Source: Maribacter sp. 4G9 (lineage in GTDB: Bacteria; Bacteroidota; Bacteroidia; Flavobacteriales; Flavobacteriaceae). Taken from it: a stretch of DNA of 64,000 nt. The notes below the pieces were generated by a model. It saw only the letters and a program-made list of their open reading frames with translations, searched no databases and had not been told where the DNA came from. Of the stretch, positions 37,600 to 47,500 are shown in pieces. The stretch spans positions 1 to 64,000 of the forward strand of contig NZ_MDGL01000032.1 of assembly GCF_002742265.1 (NCBI RefSeq). Reading direction: 5' to 3'. The position numbers and the translations under genes are program-made. Within the stretch, counting starts at the first letter, position 1, and the number at the start of each line of letters is the position of its first letter.

Positions 37600-39129
37600 A
37601 TGAGAAAGTCGATCTACCTGAAACACCTAATTTATATAATAGCAGTAATAGCCCAGTTTTCTTGTGCGTCCAAAGAGAAAAAGGCCATTGCACTCTATAA
37701 CTCCTATTGCGCCAGTTGTCATATACTTCCAGATATAGAAAACTTACCCAAGCATATTTGGGAAGCGGGAGTTTTACCCGATATGGCCGCGCGGATGGGA
37801 ATTTACGACTCAACCTATGATCCGTATGAAAAGGTTTCCAGAATGGAAGAATTTGCCATAAAGCAATCTGGTATTTATCCAGAAAAACCCGTTATGGATA
37901 TTCGTGATTGGAATTTATTAAAGGATTATATTCTCAAAATGGCCAAGGATTCCTTAAATATTCACGGTGTAATAACGCCTAGAAAAAGGGTTTCCCAATT
38001 TAGACCCAATCCAATAATCATGGATAGTACAAAAGGCGCCTTCATTACGTTTTTAGCATATGATTCTGTGCAAAAACAAATAATTACGGGTAATCTTAAC
38101 CGTAAACTAATTCATTATGATCCACTTACAAAACAAGTTACCAAAACAGAGCGCACAGAGGGTGTCCCTACCTCCTATTCCGAACAAGACACTTTAAAAT
38201 ACTTTACCTACGTGGGTTATTTAGATCCTTCTGAACTTCCTCAGGGTAGCATCAGTGTTATCGAACCTAGCAAAAGAAAAATAAATAGATCGAATGTTCA
38301 ACTTCACAGACCGGTTCATACGCTCGTTCATGATTTTGATAAAGATGGAAATGACGAAGTTGTGGTCTGTGAATTTGGCGACCTAACAGGCAAGCTTACA
38401 CTTTTGACACATAAAGGAGATTTTAATTTTCAAAATACAGTTTTATTAAACCTACCAGGAAGTATCAAATCTATTGCCAAAGACATGAACAAGGATGGCA
38501 AGGATGACCTCGTAGTTCTAACATCCCAGGGAAGGGAAGGAATTAATATATTTTATCAAGAGGAGCATTTAAAATTCAGAATGGAGACACCAATAAAATT
38601 TAGTCCTGTTTATGGATCCAGTTGGTTTGAGATTTTAGATTATAACAATGACGGGCACCAAGATATTGTTACTGTAAATGGAGATAATGCAGACAATAGT
38701 TATTTTCATAAACCCTACCACGGACTGCGAATCCATATTAACGACGGAAACAATAATTTTGAGGAAGTATATTTCTATCCCATGAATGGTGCCACCAGGG
38801 TTGTATCCAATGATTTTGATCAAGATGGAGATCTGGATTTTGGAATTTTATCCACGTTTCCAAATTATGACCAAACGCCTACCTATTCGTTCGTCTACCT
38901 AGAAAACAAGGAGCCAAATGAATTCCTTTTTGAGCCATATCGTATGGATACTAGTGATTTAGGCAGGTGGATGTTGATGGATATAGGCGATACGGACCAA
39001 GATGGAGATATGGATATTATCCTTGGTTCCTTTAGCTATTCATTTACTCCCGTTCCAAAACTATTGAATGAAGCATGGAAAAACTCAGATGTTGACCTTT
39101 TGATTTTAGAGAATAGGCTAAATCCCTAA
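37600..39129 (+). CDS. VCBS-repeat lipoprotein with N-terminal c-type heme motif
   Basis: This 509-residue lipoprotein (lipobox AQFSC, Cys22) has a CxxCH heme-binding motif at Cys37-His41 in a short cytochrome-c-like segment (IALYNSYCASCHILPD; Met61 or Met65 could be the axial ligand). It is followed by FG-GAP/VCBS repeats with calcium-loop patterns (DFDKDGNDEVVV, DMNKDGKDDLVV, DYNNDGHQDIV, DFDQDGDLDFGI, DTDQDGDMDIIL). Such a heme-propeller combination suggests a redox-active or electron-accepting surface protein, but the partner is unknown. It is on the same strand as the ASPIC/VCBS gene upstream and converges on the sulfatase gene. Confidence 0.85.
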   Translation: MRKSIYLKHLIYIIAVIAQFSCASKEKKAIALYNSYCASCHILPDIENLPKHIWEAGVLPDMAARMGIYDSTYDPYEKVSRMEEFAIKQSGIYPEKPVMDIRDWNLLKDYILKMAKDSLNIHGVITPRKRVSQFRPNPIIMDSTKGAFITFLAYDSVQKQIITGNLNRKLIHYDPLTKQVTKTERTEGVPTSYSEQDTLKYFTYVGYLDPSELPQGSISVIEPSKRKINRSNVQLHRPVHTLVHDFDKDGNDEVVVCEFGDLTGKLTLLTHKGDFNFQNTVLLNLPGSIKSIAKDMNKDGKDDLVVLTSQGREGINIFYQEEHLKFRMETPIKFSPVYGSSWFEILDYNNDGHQDIVTVNGDNADNSYFHKPYHGLRIHINDGNNNFEEVYFYPMNGATRVVSNDFDQDGDLDFGILSTFPNYDQTPTYSFVYLENKEPNEFLFEPYRMDTSDLGRWMLMDIGDTDQDGDMDIILGSFSYSFTPVPKLLNEAWKNSDVDLLILENRLNP

Positions 39130-39161
39130 CTTTCCTAAGAAATGTTTCGAGGACTACATCC

Positions 39162-40649
39162 TCAATGTTCATTTTTATGTTTAAAGTCGCCAAAACGATA
39201 CTTTACGGTCCGCTTTAATGGAATCCGCATACCTCCCGTTTCTTCCAACCAGTCATAGATTGCGGCCGACATGGATTTGGCTACCTCCTGTTTGTCAGGG
39301 TCCGCAATAAGATTATACATTTCGTCAGGATCGTTCTCCAAGTCATACAATTCATTCCGGTCCCAAATACCATGGTACTTCATGTATTTATATTTATCGG
39401 TTCTCATCCCAAAAACCGTAGGTGTCATTGGGAAATCATATTCCCAGTAATATTCATAAAATACTTCCTTCCTACTATTTTTATCGGTTTCACCCTTCAG
39501 AATGGGAATAAACGAGGTTCCCGGCATATGGTCAGGTTGTTTTAGTCCTGCCGCCGCCAATATCGTTGGTCCAATATCAATATTCTGTACCATGTGCTTT
39601 GGACGGATTCCTCCCTCAAACAGTTCTGGACAACGTACCAAAAGTGGTACTTTTACTGATTCTTCATAAAAATGTCGCTTATCTATCAAACCATGTTCCC
39701 CCCAACTGAAGCCATTGTCGCCCATGTATATGACAAGCGTCGATTCGTCCAAACCTTCTTTTTGCAAATACTCCATGACCGTACCTATACTTTCATCGAC
39801 CCCCAAAAGGGTTTCACAATAGTCCACCACCATTTCATGTATATCCCTGTTTTCATGGTACATATAATCAACACCGTGCCAGCTTACCCTTTGATCCGCT
39901 ACCCACTGAGGCCATTTGAGATCGCGATAGGCGCCCGTTTTTGTTTGCTCATAGGTAGATGGAAGATCAATCCGTTTTCCTTTATACATTCCTTTGTGCC
40001 TCCTTGCAGGTTGAAATCCGGCGTGCACAGCCTTATGTGACAGATACATAAAAAAAGGCTTTTTCCTATCCCTTTTTTCTAGCCACCCAATAGCATGGTC
40101 GGTCAAAAGATCTGTTATATATGTTGAGTCGGTATACGATATCCTTTCCCCATTGATATTTAGGGTTGGATTGTAATAAACGCCCTGACCCGGAAAACTC
40201 TCCCAATGTGTGAACCCTGGTTGCGGTTCATCCCCATGATCGCCCATATGCCATTTTCCAAAAAAACTGGTTTGGTACCCAGCCTTCTCCAAATACTGGG
40301 GAAAATACGTTAGATTTCCAGGATCCGGGGCCTGATTGTCCACGATGGTGTGACTATGGGAAAACATGCCCGTCAGAATGGAAGCCCTACTGGGGGAACA
40401 TAAGGAGGTAGTTACAAAGGCATTTGGCAAATAGGCCCCTTCACGTGCAAGCCTATCCATGTTTGGTGTTTCCAACCAAGGAACCTTACCGGTAAACCCC
40501 ATATAATCATACCGATGATCATCGGTAAGAATGAAAATTACGTTCCTCGGTTGCTTTTTTTTAGGTGATTCTTTTTCAATCATGGAATGGCCATTACCGA
40601 TAAAAAGTAAGCAAAAGGTCAAAAAACTTAAAAAGTGGGTCTTTTTCAT
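39162..40649 (-). CDS. Exported sulfatase (family S1)
   Basis: This is a 495-residue secreted or periplasmic sulfatase with a signal peptide (about 1-22). The alkaline-phosphatase-like metal site starts at ILTDDHR. The formylglycine motif is CSPSRASILTG with Cys84 as the residue to be oxidised, and GKWHMGDH and YMGDNG carry further metal and sulfate ligands. The tail (FYEYYWEYDFP, MRTDKYKYMKYHG, ELYDLENDPDE) is like subfamilies that act on hexosamine-6-O-sulfate, which is only a by-eye impression. It starts 19 bp after the esterase gene, so the two are co-transcribed. Activation needs a formylglycine-generating or anaerobic sulfatase-maturating enzyme not seen in the window. Confidence 0.9.
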   Translation of the reverse strand: MKKTHFLSFLTFCLLFIGNGHSMIEKESPKKKQPRNVIFILTDDHRYDYMGFTGKVPWLETPNMDRLAREGAYLPNAFVTTSLCSPSRASILTGMFSHSHTIVDNQAPDPGNLTYFPQYLEKAGYQTSFFGKWHMGDHGDEPQPGFTHWESFPGQGVYYNPTLNINGERISYTDSTYITDLLTDHAIGWLEKRDRKKPFFMYLSHKAVHAGFQPARRHKGMYKGKRIDLPSTYEQTKTGAYRDLKWPQWVADQRVSWHGVDYMYHENRDIHEMVVDYCETLLGVDESIGTVMEYLQKEGLDESTLVIYMGDNGFSWGEHGLIDKRHFYEESVKVPLLVRCPELFEGGIRPKHMVQNIDIGPTILAAAGLKQPDHMPGTSFIPILKGETDKNSRKEVFYEYYWEYDFPMTPTVFGMRTDKYKYMKYHGIWDRNELYDLENDPDEMYNLIADPDKQEVAKSMSAAIYDWLEETGGMRIPLKRTVKYRFGDFKHKNEH

Positions 40650-40668
40650 GATGTTAGTTCCTTAAATA

Positions 40669-41403
40669 CTATTTGAATCCATATAAATCCGTAAGTTCTT
40701 GTTTTAAAAGCCAATCATAGAGTTCCTCCGTAGCATAGGCCTTGGTCCAGGCATCATGGCCAACGTTTTCATACTTTGTAAATTTGACATCGTATCCAAA
40801 CCCTTTTAATTTATGCACCATAGCCTCTGATTCCGCTACCGGAATTACAGCATCTTCTTCCCCATGAAATACCCAAATGGGCATTTTCTTATTGATCCAC
40901 GATGCGTAGGGCAACGGAGTCATACCACAAACGACCGCCATTGCGGCAAAAGTTTCCGGATATTGAACGGCCATTTCCCAGGCTGCACCCCCTCCCCTAC
41001 TAATTCCAGATAAATAAATTCTATGCTTGTCCACTCTGTTGTTGGAAATAACGGAATCCAATAATTGCTTGACCGCCCTGGTATTCCACCAACTTTTCGC
41101 ATACGGATTTTGTGGTGCCAGGATCAGGAAGGGAAATTTTTTACCTTGTAAAATAAGGCTGGGAGGCGGAATTCTTTCATTAGGACCTAGATCCTCGGCT
41201 ACCTCCCCGCCACCATGTAAGAACAATAATATGGGGAACTTCTTTTCAGAATCCAGCTCGTAATCTGGTGGATAATAGAGATAATACTTTAAAGTTTCCG
41301 TGACCGATGTTTCCAGTACCTCGTCTACCAATGTGTAACTAGGCTGTGAGGCACAACCATTTACTAAAAGGACAAGGAATAGAAAGGCGCTGTTTTTAAG
41401 CAA
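40669..41403 (-). CDS. Alpha/beta-hydrolase lipoprotein (esterase-like)
   Basis: This 244-residue lipoprotein (signal ending LLVNGC) has an alpha/beta-hydrolase fold of the dienelactone-hydrolase/prolyl-oligopeptidase-like type used as carbohydrate esterases. The oxyanion motif LFLHGGG is near residue 61. The triad is readable: Ser135 in GISRGGG, Asp184 in HGEEDAVIP and His216 in NVGHDAWT. It is co-oriented with the sulfatase 19 bp downstream, so acyl and sulfate groups on one polysaccharide may be removed together. The leaving group and substrate are unknown. Confidence 0.85.
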   Translation of the reverse strand: MLKNSAFLFLVLLVNGCASQPSYTLVDEVLETSVTETLKYYLYYPPDYELDSEKKFPILLFLHGGGEVAEDLGPNERIPPPSLILQGKKFPFLILAPQNPYAKSWWNTRAVKQLLDSVISNNRVDKHRIYLSGISRGGGAAWEMAVQYPETFAAMAVVCGMTPLPYASWINKKMPIWVFHGEEDAVIPVAESEAMVHKLKGFGYDVKFTKYENVGHDAWTKAYATEELYDWLLKQELTDLYGFK

Positions 41404-41554
41404 ATCAATGGTATTATATCCTTTGAAGATACATATTTTGGCTTAAAAAACGCGTGAAACCCTCATAGAGGGATTTATTATGGCAGTTTAAATATCTTTA
41501 TATAAGTAAATGTTTAAAAATCAAGATATTAACCTAAATTTAAACGCATGAAAC

Positions 41555-41582
41555 AAAAAGGGAAGCTAATCCAGCTTCCCTT
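41555..41582 (-). terminator. Rho-independent terminator of the giant T9SS protein gene
   Basis: Ten-bp arms AAGGGAAGCT (41558-41567) and AGCTTCCCTT (41573-41582) with a 5-base loop are followed on the minus strand by TTTGTTT. It lies just after the stop codon at 41591. Confidence 0.75.
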
Positions 41583-41590
41583 ATTAAAAT

Positions 41591-44500
41591 TTATCTGTAT
41601 AAGGTAAAATGACCTACGTATCGGGATTTTCGTTCTCCCAGTTCATTGACAACATACCAATAGTCGCCCGTTGGAACTTCCTTGCCCTCATAGGTTCCGT
41701 CCCATCCAGTTACTTTGTCCAATATGGCCACAACCCTACCGTAACGATCGTAGATTTTCACCTCCAACTCATCAAAAAATTCCGTATTGCGTATTTGCCA
41801 AAGATCATTTTGGGCATCTCCATCCGGGGTAAAGAAGTTAGGAATCTCCAACATTCCGGTAAATTCAAAAGGTAGGTCTACTTCGGCTACACAACCATTG
41901 GCATCCACTACCCGAATATTAACCATACCACTGCGATTCGTAGTATATGTTGTTTCACTGCCATAGGAAGCACCATTAAAGAAGTATTCGTAACTACCAA
42001 AACCTCCTTGCGCCATGGCCACCAATTCATTGGGACCCGTTTTTTCTGCCGATAAGGTCAATGGGTCATAACCCTCAACGGAAAACTCCACAAAATTTGT
42101 ACATCCGTTCTGATGGTAAATATAAACAATATGGTCACCTGGAGTAAGGTCTCCCCATTGGAACTCCATGCCCGCGTTTGCCGATATGGCATCGGTGGGA
42201 TCTATAGGATCCAAGGCGAACATCAAATCGTTCATATTTACATTGCCAAGCATGTCGATTGTAATCGTACTATTCGGAAAAATGCCTTCACATCCGTAAA
42301 CAACCCTTGGCTCTGCCGTTAAATCAACTCCGATTCCAATGCTAAACAGCTCCAGACCCGTACATTGATTGGTATCCCTAATGTGAATGGCATAAGAGGC
42401 TCCACCCTGTAAATTTTCGATAAGCTGTCCTGGTACATAAGGGGCAAAGGTTCCCGTACCTGATTCATCGATGGGGTCTATCATCTCCACCTTATATTCA
42501 TAATAAGGGGTTGCGCTTACCATGGGGTCGTTGATAGGCGTTCCTCCTGTAATTTCAAAAGTCATGGTACCATCATTGGCCCCGATACAAAGCTCAGGTG
42601 TGGTCTGAATATTGATGGCCTGTAAAACTTCTGGTTCGTCCACAGTGATGAAATCACGTTCAAAACATCCATTTTCGTCCTGGATCAAAATTTCATAGGT
42701 ACCTTGCGCCAAATACTCAAAAGTATATACACCAGGCGTTGCAGGATCGCTAAAGAACTCATTAAAGTTGGGACCTATGGCAAATTGAATCAAGCCTATA
42801 CCCCCTGAAAGTACCTCAACAGTGATGGTACCGTCCTGTTCCCCGTTACAACTTACCATTGTTGGAGTTGCATAAAAAACAATGGGATCTGGCCTAACAA
42901 TTTCAAAAGGACCTGCAATGTCCATACAAGTAGCTCCACTGGTCACGGCAATATAATAATCCGTGCCCTCTGGCAAGCCCTCAAAAGTACCATTGTCCTG
43001 GGGTCCCCTAAACAAGGTGGCCGATGCTGCCGGATTAAAGGCATCCACAGGATCGCCAATGTATAGGTAAAAGGTATCGTCACCTACTCCCCCATTTACG
43101 AAGGACTCAATTCTGCCATCCAATTCCGAAGCACATGAAATATCATCTGGAAGATTAGGTAATAGAGTAATTCCTGTGGCATCCGTCATAGTAATACCAT
43201 TGGACCTTACTGCCAAGCACGTGCTTGCCGCACTAGTCTTTCTTACATCGAATTGATAGGTAATCCCTTGTACGCCGGATACCAGGACAGAAGTTCCTAT
43301 CATCGTCTGATAAGGACCTACCACCAAACCATTTTCAACGGGTGCATATTCATAGGTGAACGAGGGGTCCGGATTCTGGATGGACAAGCGCATTTCACCA
43401 TCTCCACCACAACCGGGCACACGGGTTTGTACCAATAAAGGCGCTACTGGTGGGGGTGGATCTACAAAATAAGGATCGGTCACATACAAACATCCAAAAC
43501 TTGAAGAAACCTCTATGGCATACCAACCTGCACTTATAAAACCACCGCTAGCACCAATAAAGGTAGGGGTATTCTGCAATCCGCTCGCAGAAGCGATATC
43601 CGTATTATCGTTACCATTCAAATACAATAATCTATAATTATATCCAGCTCCCGGAAACCCTCCCGTGGCACCTGCAGTCGCCGTCATTGCATCTCCCGTT
43701 GTGGGGTCAAAAGCCTCCAATACGGCGTTGTTTCCATTTGGACAATCCAGACCTTGTGGCTGTCTTATACCGGCATCTATCTGCGGTACTTCGGCTAGTT
43801 CAATATCAAAGGTGTTCGTACAAAGCTCCGTATCCCGAACCTCAACACGATAAAAACCAAATTCTAGACCAGTAAACGTATTGTTGTTCGAAAAGGCAGC
43901 TATTTCCGTGGTATAGCTGGTTCCACCATCGGTACTAAACAATAATCGGTATTCATACGGCGTACCGTCCCAACCACCTGTTCCGGTAGCCTGAATTTCA
44001 CCACTGTCATTGCCGCAGCCCACATTACCCACAGAATTGGCGGTTACCTGCAAAGGTCCGTTAGGGGTACGAATATTGGCCACATTACTATCATTGCTAC
44101 AAAATGGCACATCTGTAGACACCACCTCAACAATTAGATTACCTCCTGGCAAACCGGTTATCCTGGCCTCCTCCCCATTCACATCGGGGAAATTTGTGGT
44201 ATCAAAACTTCCTGTAGCTATAGGCGTACTTTTAGTTGTATCGTCGGCCATATAGACCGTATAGTTGTAGGCTCCCACATAATCGGATACCGATATGAAA
44301 AGTTCTCCATCATTGGTTCCGAAACAGCTCACTGGTTTTGCTTCGGTAATAAACGCCGTTGGCAGTTGCGGATCGTTGACCGTATGAATTGGAAGTGGAT
44401 AGGTGCATCCTCCTACATTGTCAATAATCTCGAACAAATAATCGCCCGATGCCGGTAAGTCCACAAACCCAAAACTCGCCCCGCTAACATTCACATTCGC

Positions 44501-47500
44501 AACAGGTACGACCGAATTGGTAACAATAGTAAAATTAGTAGTGCCTAACACATCAATCTGTACGCGTTCATCGTTGGCACAATCCAATGCACTCACTACG
44601 CTCAATGTTGGTACAACATCGGTTGGTGGATTGATTGTAGGCAGGTCAAAGGTAGTCTGACATCCGTTACCATCAATGGCATACACGGTTATATCCTGCG
44701 GGGAACCATTATCCACAATTTCAAAGGTATTACCGGATTGATAGTTTGAAAATCCAGTGATACTATACTGATATCCAGAACCAACAGTTCCAGGATCTAC
44801 TACATTCACGGTAATTGTAGTTGAACTGTATCGATTTGCACCGGGCTCACACGCAAAATCTGGTGCCGAAGCGGTAATGCTAAAGTCGGCTGGATTTGTA
44901 ATCGTATGTACGCCTGAAAGTACTTCACAACCCCGTTGAGTCACCACCTGAACCTGATAATCCCCTTGAGGTAAATTCGAGAATATTCCCGTATTGTTTC
45001 GGTCATGCTCAGAAGATGTGGTTAGGCTGTTCAGAATATAGGTAATTGGCATATCTTCCGATGTAAATGGTACCAATGCATTTGCAGGTCCCACGACCAC
45101 TTCAATGGTTCCGTCGTTGTTGTCGCGACAGGTAATATCCGTAGCCAATTCCGAAGTAATAACAGGTTGCGCAGCCTGATTCAGATTGATTCCCGCCACA
45201 TTATACTCGCAGAAATTTGTCCCGTCGAACATAATTCGGTCCACCACCAAAACATCATAGGTACCAGGAGTCAATCCGGTGAAAAGGGGGTCATCCTCTT
45301 GGGTAATAGGTCCCACCGAAGCACCGGTATAATCGGTTCCCGAAAGGATGTATCCAAAATCACCGCTTCCGCCAAAGGTTGCTATGGTAATCTCGCCATC
45401 GGCATCATTACAAGTTGAATCCGTAGAAAAAGTTCCCGTAGCCGAAAGAAAGTTATAGACGGTGGCGGTACCCTGACTGGTACATCCGTTTGCGTCCACT
45501 ACGTCCACTACATAATCCCCCGGACTTGCTACCGTAAAGGTATACACCCAATTGGTTCCATTATCGGTTGGAATTTGCTCATCACCTGCCAATGTAAAAC
45601 GAGGCGTGTTGACCGAATTGGGCATTGATACGGTAATATCAAAGGAGGTTGAACTAGGATTACACTGGTTCACGACCGTAAACGTTGGTATTGGAAGGTC
45701 TGGGTCCAGTTGAATGACCGTGGCGATATCGAAAGAGATACAACCACCACTATCGCGTACATAAATATCGTAGTCCCCTGCAGGGCCCACAAAAGTCGTT
45801 GTACTCACATAATCTGCCGGATAGGCGGGTTCCGGGGAACCATCTGGCACAAAAGCATACTCATACGGACCTCCTGAGCCACCGCGACCCTGCACCGTTA
45901 TCTGTCCGAAGGCATTACAATTCGCCGGAACATCTGAAATAACATCAATGGCAGGTAGGTTCTGATCTATAATAACACTCGCAGCATCCCTACAGGTATC
46001 CGTTTCATTCACCACGATAATCTGGTAATCCCCGGGCAACTCCGGATAGGTGTTGTTATAGGGCAAAGCTGTTGTACTAAAGGAAGGTACAATTACCGTT
46101 GTAACGTTTGTATCGTTGTTCAACAATTCTATTCTAAGAACATCCCCAATGGTATATCCAATTACCTGATACGCAATCTCCCCGTTTCTATTCAGGTCAC
46201 ATGCCCCGGGCGTGGAGGATGCCGTTATTTCCAAAGTGGAAGGCGCATCAATAGGCGGAATTTCCTGTTCGTACAAACATCCTGTCACCACATCCCTTAC
46301 CTGTACCGTATAGGCGATACCGTATTGAATACCATCCGTGGCATTGCTAAAGGTATGATCGTTAACACCTGGTGTATTGTTCAAGGGATAAAACGAAGGC
46401 TGTTGTGCCAATTTTATTTCATAGGAACCGGAACCTCCGCTAACGCTTACCGCATAGGTAAATCCACTATCGTCACAGGTTGGTGGTAATGGTGGTAAAA
46501 TGGGTGTAATGACAACCTCATTGGCGGTAATCGTGACTGTGTCAATGTCCGTACATCCATTGGCATCCAATGTAATTACCGTGTAATTTCCGGGAATAAG
46601 ATTTATATCATTAATGGTTATTGGAAAGGCCGATTGATTTTCCAAACGTGTAATTTCCATACCCGTATTGTCCTCAATCCTAAAATCAAAATTTGCCGTT
46701 CCATCCGTAACTCCATTGATGGTAATTCCTCCGCTCACGACACCACTACCATCGCAAATTGCAGGGTTTTGAGTAACCGCAGCATCGGGTGGCAAGGTTG
46801 TATCGGTACCGATTATGGCATTTGCCGGAGCCGTTTCACAACCTCTGGCATCCCTTACCAAGAAAGGATACGTACCTGCCGGTAAATCTGAATAAACTGT
46901 TTGGGAGCTCCATCCCGTTCCGTTGAAGTTCACTTCGTAGGGAGGTACTCCGCTTGTAGCGTCTGGGATGATGGTTACCACCCCATTATTTGGTGAACCA
47001 CAACTAACAGGTCTTGTAATGACAGAAGCAGCAGCGATATTCGCTGGCGGATTTAATATAAGCGGTGCCGAAGTGGCCTCGCAGCCTGCATTGGTAGTAT
47101 TATTATCGGTTATTCTAAATATATAGGTGCCATCAACGGCAGTGTCATAAAGGAAGGTACTGGAGGTATAGGGTGCAGGCGCACTAAACGTTGCACCGTT
47201 ATCGGAGCTCACCTCATACAGACCTGTTCCCGAAGCATATCCTCCTGTAACATCAACACGTATCTGACCGGGTGCACCACCGCAGGGTATTTCCGTTACG
47301 ACCGCGGTATTTACCCTGAGTTGCTGAGCTATGGTAATGACTATGGAATCGCTACAGTTGTTTCCATCCACAACCTCAATAGTATAGTTACCGGGAGTCA
47401 ATCCATTAAAAGTTCCCGTAGCTTGTAAGGCCCCTCCATTGATTCGGAATTCATGGGTTCCCAACGCAGCTGTACCTGCTGTTGACGTTACCACGGCCGT

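Noticed and set aside
39149-39163. GAGGA/TCCTC hairpin between the convergent VCBS/heme and sulfatase genes
   Set aside because: The 5-bp stem is too short and lacks a T-run, and it overlaps the sulfatase stop, so it was not called a terminator.
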